From positions 15,144,125 to 15,208,124 of the forward strand of contig NC_079475.1 of NCBI RefSeq assembly GCF_026230105.1: a stretch of 64,000 nucleotides of DNA, in the 5' to 3' direction. This document shows positions 34,060-45,015 of this stretch, in pieces. A program made the translations under genes and the position numbers. A model generated the notes under the pieces. The model saw nothing but the letters and a program-made list of their open reading frames with translations, was not told the DNA's origin and ran no database searches. Every line of letters starts with the position of its first letter. The stretch's first letter is position 1. This DNA is from Diorhabda sublineata (taxonomy: Eukaryota; Arthropoda; Insecta; Coleoptera; Chrysomelidae).

Positions 34060-34079
34060 TTAGGTTGGGTTAGGTTAGG
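34060..34079 (+). repeat. Interstitial (TTAGG)n, 4 units with one TTGGG
   Basis: Units TTAGG, TTGGG, TTAGG, TTAGG in the same acg...a(g/a)agg context as the tract at 31289. Confidence 0.8.
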
Positions 34080-34704
34080 AAAGGCCTTTCATTATCAAAG
34101 GCGAAAAATGTTAGTAGAATGGGAAAACTTATTTACTATGTACATTGTAAAACCAAATTCTGGTTAATTGTACATTTGAACTAATTTAAATTCGCAGATA
34201 TTCAGAATCTACGTAGACAAAAATGTCTTGATTCGTTCTAGGCATATTTCTGGCATTTTAGCCGTTCGCACTATTCTGTTCGAAATTTCTAGCCCGTAAT
34301 TTGGCAACGATCTAATTTATTGATTACAACATTTTTTTATTAAAATTATTCTGTAAAGTCTAAATAAGATAATTTTTAAGTTGAGTTAAAATTTGGGTTA
34401 ATTTTTGGATGAGATATGCAATATGATACATTGCCAAATAAATTGGTTTGGGGTTGGCGGCAGAAGTAATGAAACTCACAAAAATTTAAGTAATGAAACT
34501 ATTCATAGATAAATATTACAATTAAACATAGAACCTCTAGCTAATTAAAATTAATAATAAAAAAAATGTATTCTTTAGGTCAGGGGTGCTCAAACTTGAA
34601 CTGCTGGCAACCTACCTCAATATTTTTAGACTACTTACGATCGACTCTGAGAGGCTGCAAGTATGTATGATGCAGGGTAGTCGTACATACACGATACACC
34701 CTAC

Positions 34705-36560
34705 CTATCTAGGTAGGTAGGTAGGTAGGTTGCGATATTTTGACTTAATTACCTTTATTTCAGAAAATGCAGACTCGCACAAGTAAGTTGACCCAAACAA
34801 TGCCGTCAGTTCAAGGGCGATTTGCCTTAGATTCAGATATTTATCTTCAGATATAAAACACCAGAAATTTGTGGCAGATGCTGTAGCTTTGAGATGTATA
34901 TCTGATATAATCTGCACCAACTCATTTTCAACAGAACATGAGTTCATATTAAACTGACTTACTATTTCAGTAGCTAATTCCTCAATGTTTTTACATGAAA
35001 AAGGATAACTCATAAATGATGCTATATTTTCCAATTTACTGCAATCATAAAAACGCATTTCGAATTGTTCCAAAATATTTGATAATTCAGCCTCATACGT
35101 ATCATAATTAAACTGAGGAATCCTTGCTTTCAAAGACGGAAAATGTTTCAGATCCTTTCTTTTCAGTTGATCTATCATAAGTTGCAATTTACTTTTGAAT
35201 GTGTTTACTGCGCTAATCATCTCAATAACAGTTTTTCCTTTACCTTGAAGATCCAAGTTAACGATGTTTAAGTGCATTGTGGTGTCAGTCAAAAATGCCA
35301 AATCAGTCAGCCATTTTTCGTTTTTCAAAATCTGAGTGTCATCACCTCTTTCGTCTAGAAAAGCTGTTATTTCGGGCAATAATTCTTGAAACCTTTGTAG
35401 GAACTTTCCGCGACTCAACCACCAGTCTGTGTGAAGAACTAAATCAGTGTGTTCAGCTAACTCCCTATCTTCCAACTGCAACTGAAAGAGCCGCCGTTGC
35501 AGGCTACGTGCACGGATGGAATTCACAATTTTTGTTGCAATGGCCATAATTTCCTCCGTGTTTAAAACTATGGAACACAAAACTTGTTGATGTATAATGC
35601 AATGGAATGAAAAAAATGAAGGGAATTCTTCATTAGCTCGACACAATGCCACAAAACCGTTTTTGTTTCCAGTCATTGCTGGTGCTCCATCGGTTGTAAT
35701 GCACACTAATTTATATATTGGTACCTCGTAGTTTTTTTACAAAATTAAAGAAAACTTCATATATATCTTCGCTACGGTTCTTCCCCTTCAGAGGAATGAT
35801 TGTCAAAAATTCTTCCTTAACCGACATGTCATTGAATACCATCCGAATAAAAACACACGGCGGGGCAGTGTCTGTCATATCGGTGGATTAGTCGAACTGT
35901 AAAGAAAAGTATGTATATTCCATGATATCATGTTTTAGTTTATCTGCGATGTCCTGACTCATGACTTCAATACACCTTGTGACAGTCGGACGAGATAACT
36001 GAAGTTCTCTAATAGCAGACATGATTTCTGTTTTATTTTTAAAACCTCCAAATAAAGTCTCACCCGCTTCAATAAATGCTTCCTTCACCACTGATCCATC
36101 TTCGAATGGTTTCTTGTGTTTCGCCAATATATGAGATATTTCAAATGACGCGATTGAGAAGACAAAAATGCTAACAACTTCCTAAATAAAATTAGAACCA
36201 TTATAATAAAACTGAATAAATTTTGAATTGATATAAAATAAATTTGATTTTTTTTTCATTACTTGATTGTTTGAAATTAATATGATTTCCTAGAAAATGA
36301 CAAGTAAATTTATTATAGTTATTGAACTAATGACTTTTTTCCTCTAAATCATAAGTAATGCCGAACTGGCAATGTATTCTAGAGGAGACCGATGGTAAAA
36401 CTTAATTTTCCACGTCAATATCACTTGAATTGATTCAGTATTTATCCAAAACTGATCTTTACATGTCAATAGAGGTGAATCATAATTTTAATAAGCTGAA
36501 TTTAGATTATAAATAATAGTAAATTGACTGAAAACTTACCCAATTGGAGGTCGACGCCAT
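34705..36560 (-). pseudogene. hAT transposase gene, two exons, broken
   Basis: A likely first exon (36560-36540) starts ATG and encodes MASTSNW, with a gtaagt donor. The intron ends at a tttatttag acceptor at 36182, and the second exon continues in phase (EVVSIFVFSIASFEISHILA). A TAG stop lies at 35885-35887 where FDESTD is expected. A frameshift follows near 35720. The last codons run into an (ACCT)n microsatellite (34710-34731) that has replaced the usual C-terminal residues. About 333 codons downstream of the breaks remain open. Confidence 0.65.
34710..34731. repeat. (AGGT)n microsatellite
   Basis: Tandem aggt units inside the 3' end of the hAT transposase frame. Confidence 0.9.
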
Positions 36561-36824
36561 TTCTTATGATGAGGCTGTTCCAATTTGCAGAATAAACATA
36601 CTTTCACGCCAAGTGTGTGTTGGAAAATGATGGAGGTTACTGTACAAGCCCTATAGAGACGATGCGGCAGATAATGGAACTAAAATAAAGGCGCTAAATT
36701 TGAACAAAAAGTCTGGGAAAGTCATGTATCATACAAGATAAACTGCCAAATTAATGGCTAAATATTTAACAATTTCTGTAGCAGATAACCTATACCATTG
36801 GATAAAAAGTTTCATTCAATATTC

Positions 36825-36990
36825 AAAATGAACGATACCCGTCAGCGCTGAAACGTAAATTATATGAACTATTTTTGGCATTGCAAAAATAGTTCTCATA
36901 ATTTTTTGCAATTTGTGGCTCCGATTTCAAAACGAAAGATGCTCGTCGGTGCTCAAATTGTAACTTTATGAATTATTTTGGGCGTTATAT
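36825..36990. repeat. Diverged direct repeat and inverted partner of 33880-33955
   Basis: Two ~60-bp units 108 bp apart: gaacgatacccgtcagcgct...atatgaactatttttggca and cgaaagatgctcgtcggtgc...tatgaattattttgggcg. The first is the reverse complement of the repeat at 33.9 kb. Confidence 0.55.
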
Positions 36991-37959
36991 AAAATACTTA
37001 CATCACATTCTTTGGTTTGTTTTTTCTAATTAGGTGTAATAGTTAAATGATTTTTTTTTATTTTTTGGGTCCTCGATTCAGAATGGTGAAATATGTACAA
37101 AAATATGTGTTTTTTCCACACATCTTCGGTTTTTGGTAGTAAAATTAAATGGCCTGTTATAATGTCACCATATATGTCCTCTATTAACATTTTTCGCTAA
37201 GGTTTAGTTTATTTTCTAAAAAAAGAATCTTGGTAGAAATCTGTGAATAAGGAGTAGTCTCTTTTTAACAATGATTATATTCCGTAAATCCATAAGATCG
37301 GAACAGAGTAAGAGGAAACTTATTGATATATAACAAAGTATAACTATGACAACTATGCGTAGCACATAATGTATTCACGACAGCATTCTGTGCTCTCTAC
37401 ATGAACATTTCAAAAGCTTCTCTGTGGTATCCCTTTTATTGCTCTACAACCGACAAAGTAACATTCTAACAGTTAAAATAAAGTTTAGTTTGTAGAAATT
37501 TTTATGAAAGTCTGAACTCCTGTTTATAATGACTCTACTCACATATTTTAATCATTTACTTTACATCAATAATTTAGTGATAATTTAATAAAACAAATCC
37601 AACAGGGTACGAAAAAATCATCCTGTTCATACGACTGAATTGCTATGAATCTCATTTCCGTTAATAGCACGTTTGGTGGTACAAATTTCCATTTCTTAAT
37701 TTCACTTTGCTTGTTCTTTCAACCATTTAACTTATTTTCATGTATATCTTCGTTTAATTTTAATTTGCGTCAGTTTCCCATGCTGTTTTTCATTTAAAAT
37801 ACAGTCAAGGCTAAAAACATCATTGAGGTGAGTTTCATTAAGTAAACTTGAATTTCCATTCTTGGCAAAATTCTTCGCTCAAGCTTATAATTCCGCCGCA
37901 ATTGTCTCCATTCTTCTCCATTAAGTGCTGTTATTTTTAGTTCTTTCCATGTTGTGTCT
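36991..37959. other. No recognisable gene
   Basis: AT-rich; nothing recognised. Confidence 0.45.
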
Positions 37960-39090
37960 CTTTTCTCAAGTATAGCATCAATTACTTCGTCCCATGTCTT
38001 TCTCTTTTTTGTTTTGGCCTACTTTTGCTTGCCATATTTTCTTTACTGGTTTTGAATCTTCCATTCTTTTAAAGGACCACAACAACTCAATTGTCTTTTC
38101 CCAATGAATTCCATGTGACATGATTTCCAGTTCTTGTCGTATTTGATTATTTCTAAATCTATCTTTTTTTGTTAAACATCCCACACGCCTCAAATATTTC
38201 ATCTCTGCACCTTGCAATGCACTTTTTTGTCTTTTAGCGAGAGTCCATGTTTCAGTCAAAAGTTAATATTGCTTTGGAAATTGCCTTCAGTTTGGTATTT
38301 GTTGTGACTTCCTCTTTGATTTATCAGGCAGTTTTTTGTGCTGTCATTTGTGTTTGAATGGAAATAGCATAGCATCTACTCTGCGAATGTCCTGTCTATT
38401 TTACTAAAAGGCCTAATTACCTTGAAGGAGTCGTATTAACACCTAGGGAAGTAGGACACAAGAACTCTCAAATAATAGCCTCTTTTTGAAGTAGTCTATG
38501 TATTTTGAAAGCAGAACAGTAAATCTTGTGCAAAATATTTTCCAGGTATAAGTGCAGGGTGGCAGTAAAGGTAAAACGACTCCCCAAAACCATCTGTTTG
38601 AAGGCATTTCTAATTCTTTTGGCAATCTATGCGTCTTCATTGCATGTATTTTCTATTTCAGTTCCAATGTATATAAATATGCTTATCGTTTTGATCCTAC
38701 GTCTCTCTATTTCTAAGTTTATTGTTTGTTGTTTGAGTGCCTTAACTTCAATCTTTTCTAAATTTTCATACCAAACTGCTTTAGAGTGCTTTAGAAAGTT
38801 TTTCTGTAGTTCATGGATCTTATCTGCAATAAGGACTACATTATCAGCGTATGCTCCTTCAGATGTTTTCACTATTTGCAGGTTTTTGTGGTTATAGAAA
38901 TAAGTCGAAAGCCACCACCTTGTCTTACTCCTTCTGTGGTTATAAAATCCTCTGAAATTAGGATTAGGTTGACATTCCCCTTATATAAGCTCATCGTTGC
39001 ATTTCGTAAAGGTTATCATCTATTTTTTTTTCTAAACTTTTTTTGTCATTTGTACTCTGTAAAAAGCTTTCTCCATATCAATAAATACAA
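37960..39090 (-). mobile_element. RTE-like LINE relic
   Basis: Minus-strand motifs in order: IDMEKAFYRVQ (KAFDRV), TTEGVRQGGGFRL, EGAYADNVVLIADKIHELQK (YADD with the second Asp as Asn), KAVWYENLEKIEVKALK, then MTETWTLAKRQKSALQGAEM, KYLRRVGCLTKKDRFRNNQI and a C-terminal HGIHWEKTIELLW. Frameshifts separate the parts. Distinct in sequence from the RTE-like copy at 32170. Confidence 0.8.
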
Positions 39091-39435
39091 ATAATATATC
39101 TGCATCTCGCGGACAGATTTATGTATAAGTTTTTCTTTATTCTATTATGTTTGTTATTTCCTGACTTAAAAATGTGTATTTTTATATCCAAAGTAGTGTA
39201 CGACAGTATACAACAGAATATAAAAATATCCATATAGTTATGGGTGGTAATAATGGAAATTAGCATGGGACCCATAATTTTCTTTGGAAAATATCACCCA
39301 TAACTAAGCATGCGCTGTTCAAACTGCTTCGTTTCTATCCCCACTCATCTTATAACAAAGTTAGGTGTATCAAACCCGCTACTAGACATATTTAGGATGA
39401 ACAGCACAATATTTACAGGCAAGTAAAAAATATGT

Positions 39436-40470
39436 TGTGAAGATGCCTGTGGATATTGATCTTTAACTTCTGTATGTTGTAGTGTCCGGAAAAGAAGTTC
39501 GTAGTTAACTCCACGGACTTGCACTTCTCCAAAGAGTCCCGATAAATTGAAGTTCTGAACGTCTGCAGGCGAGTTCAGTGTTCATGAGCCACGTCTACCC
39601 GTCGAGTAGGTCTTGGAAAAATTGCTCTAGGCGGGATTATGCTGGACAACTCGAAAGAGCATTTGCCGTAATAGTGACGGTCAAAAAGATTCAGATCGGC
39701 TAACTTTCTTCTATGCTTTAAGCTGTCCAAGTTTTTGGTCAACTCTGAGTTCCCTATAAGTCGTATTACTCCCTTCTGTATTCAGTCGAGCATCTTCAGG
39801 GTATGCTTGGAAACCGAGCTCTAGATGTGCGTGCAGTATTCCAAAGATGGACGAATTTGGGCTTTGTAGAGTATTATAAGCTGTTACGGAGTATAAAGCT
39901 TTTTGGTCATAAAGAGGGCTCCAAGTTTTTATGAGTTTCTTTGGCTGAAACAGCTACGTGACTATGCCAGGTCATATTGCTTCCAACCTCAATTCCCAAC
40001 AAGTGTATTTGCGGTGATGGTGATGTTTTAGGTCCAGATAGGACTAAATCCTGAGCTGCAGTGCCAGCCTTCTTTGTAAAGGTAGCAGCCTGGGTTTTTG
40101 CTGCATTGAACTCAATCAGATTGCTTCCACCACATTTAAGAATGTTTTGTTGGCAAAGCCATGGATCAAGTAATGCAGTTTTGTCAAGTAGATCGTTGAC
40201 GTACAGGATAAAGAGCGTAGGTGAGAAGATGCATCCCTGAGAAACTCCGGCGTTGACCTCAAACTATTCTTAAGTGTGTACATCTATAGCGAACTGGGTG
40301 GATTGGTCTAAACGTACGATCTTGATTTATTTAGAAGTTGGTTATGATAAACTCTGTCAAAAGCTTTCGATATATCTAGTGCGATTCAATTCCCCGTATT
40401 TCTCTATAGCTCTATAGCATTGGTGACATAGGTCAGTATGGGTCTTTTGAAGAAAATATCTATATCCGTC
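39436..40470 (-). mobile_element. LINE family A, longest copy
   Basis: Minus-strand reading: LDISKAFDRVYHNQLLNKS, then VNAGVSQGCIFSPTLFILYV and NDLLDKTALLDPWLCQQN, the FNAAKTQAATF region, LGIEVGSNMTWHSHVAVSAK and a C-terminal LRPSLEYC..-like stretch, ending with the shared 3' tail. The FADD segment is deleted. Jockey/CR1-like organisation. Several frameshifts. Confidence 0.8.
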
Positions 40471-41059
40471 AAATAAATAAACGTAATTTGCTCTAATTGT
40501 AACAATTAAAAAATACATTTAAATTATTGATTGAACATTTTTAAACAGTCAACAATTATTTTAAAAAACGTTGGGCTGTTTTACGAAGCACTGTTCTCTA
40601 TTCTTATATACAATTTCTTCAATAGATAAAATGTATGGGCACATTCCAGATAAATATAGATTCGCCTTGTATATCGATCGGCTCGTAGATAGCGCAGCTC
40701 GCATGACACGAATACAATTTTGTTTTATAGTTAAACTTTCTGTTCTACGTTTACTACCTCATTTATGACGGTTTCTAGAATCCTACTATAAACCAGGTAT
40801 TGCCTATAGGGCGCAGATTTTCGATCCTTTTTTATCAAGCCGATTAAGAATGGAAAACTTTATTTTTATATTGTGTAGAAACACGCAACAAAGTCTTACG
40901 CCTCGGATAAAACTGATGAGGCACGAATAGTTGTGGCAGAACAGAGAAACGAATTTAGATTTGTTTGAGAAAGATATTCATATAGAAAACTGAAAAAAGG
41001 TACATTGGATAATAGACTAAAAAAATATATATCAATATTACAACTTGTCTAGTTTCACT
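40471..41059. other. No recognisable gene
   Basis: AT-rich; nothing recognised. Confidence 0.45.
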
Positions 41060-41815
41060 GTACAAACGAGGAGACCGCGATAATATGAACTGAACGGCGG
41101 TAGTGCTTGAAAAATAACAGTTTGAGGAAGCCATGTTATTTAGTATTTGTTGGACCACCATCAATAGTGAACGTCGTTATGTTACGAACAATACTTTTAT
41201 TTGAAAAGCCTTAGCTCAACCAATATAAAAGCTGAACTGTATTCTTCTCTGGGTAAAACTGCTCCTTCGTAACCAACAGTAAAATATTGGGTAGCAGAGT
41301 TTAAACGAGGTCATGCAAACCAAATGAGGTGACGACTCCAGAAATCCACAAAGCGGTGCTCGATGATCGTTAACTGAAAGTGCGCGAGCTAGTAGTCATA
41401 GTAGCATATATGTAATGACAGTTTCTATAAGTGGAAGCTGTTCCGACTAAGAAAGACAGAATGTCAACGATTTCTCTATCCTCCGTGGTTCCAACTCGGT
41501 TCTGCGCATTCCCTAGCATACGCAGTATAGATAAAGTTATATCGAACAAGAAAAAATATTGTGGGCTGTAAAAATTTGTACATGAATAAGCTGTGCACAA
41601 GATGGGTGCCGCGTTTGCTCACAAGGAACAAAAACTGCGTTGTGAAGATATTTCCATCGAGTATGGGGCAATTTTTGCGCCGTTTCATAATAATGGATGA
41701 AACGTGGGTCTATCGCTTCACACACGGAACAAAAGAACAATCAAAACAATGGACTGAAAAGGGAAATAACCGACTCTAAAGGTGATAAGGGAGTTTGGAA
41801 ACAGTAACGAAATAT
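41060..41815 (+). mobile_element. mariner relic, family B copy 2
   Basis: The 5' part (tggaccaccatcaatagtga, tattgggtagcagagtttaa) matches copy 3; then about 170 bp of unrelated sequence, then CTRWVPRLLTRNK and IIMDETWVYRFTHGTKEQSK (first catalytic Asp), after which the element is truncated. Confidence 0.7.
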
Positions 41816-42577
41816 TCATCTTTAAATTTCAATTTAGTATGTAAACAAATATCTAATAATCAAATAGACATTCCTTAATTGAAAGTAAACTCTCAAAATT
41901 TCTTTGCACTTATTTCGAGTAGATCGGCGATACGATTGAATCTCGTTATTGGAAATCTCAGTTTACTACAAACTTTCAAATTGAAAAATTCTTGTATTTC
42001 CATTTCCGTTTCCATATTCTAATAGTTTTCTTCAATCATTATTTTTCCAACACATTTTCATTAAATTATTTATGATTTATATCAATTAGTTCAAAATTAG
42101 AAATATGGAAAACTATTTCCAGCATCATTTTTAATTGTACCATTATTTGTTTATGGAGCGGGGTAATCTGAAAGCAATAATAAAACGTTGACACTATGTT
42201 GAATTGCATCTTTATTCCTAAGCAAATAAGTATTTAGACATTCAGTCCTTTTCCAAACATTTGTGGTCCAAAATTATAAAGAGATTAGTTGCGTATATTT
42301 TGGGTGGGTTGAAGAATTTTTATGAAGAGTAAGGTTCATTGGAATTGGCACGGATATAGGAGTTCCTTTGCATGACTGAGGTTGAGGTGATAGATTAGTG
42401 ATCGCGCTGCCTTAGACTAAAAAAACAAACAGACAACCTAACGTGGCTGGAGAAAAAGAAATGAAAAGGTCCAGCATAAAAAACAAACGGTACTTTCCGG
42501 TTTAGAAATGTATTTTTCATTTTTTTGTGTTCATTTGTGGTTTTTTTTGTATTTCTAATTTTTTTTTATTTTGACAG
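41816..42577. other. No recognisable gene
   Basis: AT-rich; ends in a long pyrimidine tract before the exon at 42578. Confidence 0.45.
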
Positions 42578-42719
42578 TAATAGAAGGCGGGTGGATACAG
42601 CTGCGTCTGCATTATTCCCGAAAGTTGTTTCTCGGTGGCGATTTATATCACTTTCTTCTTTCATCATTTCCATTGGTTGGGGTGTTGTTGTGTTAAATAC
42701 GGTTCATGGTGTATTTTAG
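42578..42719 (+). CDS. Candidate second exon with a transmembrane segment (host gene set 2)
   Basis: A strong acceptor (tttttttttattttgacag) leads into T + NRRRVDTAASALFPKVVSRW then RFISLSSFIISIGWGVVVLN and TVHGVF before a TAG. The GC content rises inside the open frame. The basic segment followed by ~20 hydrophobic residues suggests a type II signal anchor or small single-span membrane protein. It joins 30506 in phase (CG + T = Arg). If not spliced further (possible weak gtgtat donor at 42709), the protein would be about 58 residues. Not recognised. Confidence 0.38.
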
Positions 42720-43592
42720 GCATCTTCTACATGCGTATCACTTTTATTTTTAGGTTATTAGACATATTCACTGTCGGTCTACATAAGTACGAATAAAACA
42801 GTAATTGTAAATGAAAATAAACACAACGATGGTGAGCGCAGCTTGATTCAACGCTTAGAATCGACGCGACAATATTGAAACTCTTGATCTATGAAAAGCA
42901 AGTTACTTGGTTGAATTTAAATATACCAAAAACGCAATTTAGTATTTTGTGGTTACGTTGCATCTTTTACACCGAACGTTAAATTCATGGTTGATACTAT
43001 TTATCTCATAAAAATTCCAAGTTCAGAATATTTTTCCTTTCTGCTCTGCTCTGCTTCTATTAATTTACATACCAGCATACATAAAGCGAAACGATTGACT
43101 TTATCAAATTTTAACCTATTCTAGTTATTTAAATGTGTAAAATAAATTGAGATCTACGTTTTTATAAACATCTACATAAGATATTTTGAGTGGTTGTGTT
43201 GATAATAGTGATCTATCAATAGATAGTCTATAAAATATTTTGTTTATAACGTTTTCGCCTATTATAAGTAATAATAAGTTTTCACGTCTTTAAAAAATTG
43301 GATCGGAGAGTATAAAAATTTTATATAACTGGATAATTTAATTTATTTATTGCCAGCATGATAATTAAATGAATCACAACAATTACAAGAGGTAAAAGCA
43401 ATGTCATTAGCTTTTGTCCTTGTATGCTAGACAGTATTATTTTCCTGCTAATTAATTTGACTTGGAAGTTTAAAATGATATAAATACTGCGCCAATTGAA
43501 ATAATGCGAGAATGCTTCCTGACCTAGAGATAGGGAACTAATTTGTATATGAAACAGAATGTTCCATTTCCCATTTCTATCATTAATATTAT
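42720..43592. other. No recognisable gene
   Basis: AT-rich; nothing recognised. Confidence 0.45.
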
Positions 43593-44046
43593 TTATAGTC
43601 TATTTCAGAAAGGTATAGAGTAATAAAATGGGGAATACAGTCCAGTTCGGCTCAATTTCGGTGTCGACCATAGGTGTATGTCTTGAAATATTAATTATAA
43701 CGTCAAGAGGAGATGACAGTTAATTTCTGTATAATATTCAATAAGAAATAAGTGTACCTAATACTATGTACATAATGCCAAATTTTTATTTTGTTAAAAT
43801 AAAACTCTTTCCTTTTTACGAGTATCCTACCGGCGCGCCTTTGGTACAGTAGTTTCATTGTTTGTGAATGGATAACAATAGGCTAAACCCATATATTGAC
43901 CCCAACCCAACTTCATAAAAAAAATTTTACAATGAAATCAATGTCAAACTATGAAAGTGGCTTAAATATTCGTTGGGTCACTTTGTGGTCCCTTTGCATA
44001 ACTAATGAGGTTTTATTTCTCTATACCTTTCTGAAATAAACTATAA
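43593..44046. mobile_element. MITE of 454 bp with ~35-bp terminal inverted repeats
   Basis: Left end ttatagtctatttcagaaag continuing gtatagagtaataaaa; right end is its inverted copy (ttttatttctctatac then ctttctgaaataaactataa). No coding sequence inside. The target duplication is not clear, but TA is possible. Confidence 0.8.
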
Positions 44047-44089
44047 AATAGATTTTACAGATTTCATAACTATTTCCTGAGAAATAAAT

Positions 44090-45015
44090 CTTATACGAGT
44101 GCCGTTCAAATATTATCTAGAAAAAGGCTCTGACACAAAAATTTTCATTCTTTCTATGTAATTCCCTCAGTAGTTATACATTTTTGTCACCGGTATTCAA
44201 GAATTCCTTGTGCAGCTCGGGCAGTTTTTTGACCCACGAGATTTTTTTCAGTAAATCACACGTGTAGTAGTCACAGGGTGATAAGTCAAAATTGTATGTT
44301 TTAGTATCTCCTACCCCAGTTCAAATACTGTATCGAGCGTGAGACGCGTGTGGTAGTCGCAGGGAGATCAATCCGGACTGTAGGGAGGATGTTTTAGAAT
44401 CTCCTATACCAATTCTGATATTGTATCAAGCATGAGTCGCGCGGTATGAGGGCGCGCCTTATTTTTGAGAAGAGTCGCACTTTTTGCTGGAATGCTCTTA
44501 AGTTTCGAGCAATAAGTCGATTTCACAGGTGTTTTGAGAAGATTACAGTAGTATGCAGTTTCTATGGGAAGTTTTGTGCACAGTAATTCAACGTATAGTG
44601 TCGGTACTAGAAGACAGTACACATAATTGTTGCTTTAGCTTTTACTGCCGCCCCTTCCCTATTCTTCCCTCATTATTTAGACGACACTCTAATGGAGGTG
44701 TAATAGTGTATCCATGTTTCGTTTGTAATGAAGATACGCGTTTAAAAACCGCCTTTGGTGCCTCGTATTACTTCAACTAGCGCACGAATTTTTACTCGAA
44801 GTTTAACAGTTTGGGAAGCCGTTTCTTTGAGGTATTGAAGGTGTTCGTGGATGATAGACTTAATACTACCAATATTAATGCCGAGTTCAGTAAAAATTTT
44901 TCAAACATTCATCCTACGGTCCATCAAACTCAAGTTGTTCTACGCAACGATTGTTGTCTGGTGTGATGCTGGTTCGTGTTCGACGGTTTTACGTTAAATG
45001 CAGCACAACTATTCA
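44090..45015 (-). mobile_element. mariner transposase relic with a tandem partial duplication
   Basis: Minus-strand reading: an INIGSIKSIIHEHLQYLKE-like HTH region near 44810-44890, KTKHGYTITPP near 44700 (DETWIHHYTP-like), KNKARPHTARLMLD (QDNARPHTA-like) near 44460, and HPPYSPDWSPCDYH. The last region is then repeated in diverged form (RLTLDTVFELG, ILKHT, HPVTTT) at 44280-44350. Catalytic residues are mostly lost. Confidence 0.65.

Larger units (their letters stand above)
34581..36560 (-). mobile_element. hAT transposon relic (GTF2IRD2/ZBED5-like transposase)
   Basis: The 3' terminus carries a hAT-type end caggggtgctcaaacttg at 34581. The transposase runs on the minus strand: ISHILAKHKKPFEDGSVVKE and SRPTVTRCIEVMSQDIADKL (36127-35888), then after a stop TDMTDTAPPCVFIRMVF, a frame break near 35705-35735, and then TDGAPAMTGNKNGFVALC, FHCIIHQQVLCS, RARSLQRRLFQLQLEDREL and the dimerisation-region ALFGSTYLCESAFS. 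The opposite end was not found. hAT transposases cut and paste DNA with 8-bp duplications. Confidence 0.85.

Noticed and set aside
31289..34079. Telomere
   Set aside because: Only 3-4 TTAGG units at each site in mid-sequence; not a chromosome end.
38526..39094. Plus-strand ORFs of 123 and 93 codons
   Set aside because: Antisense of the RTE-like LINE that carries YAD and VRQG motifs on the minus strand.
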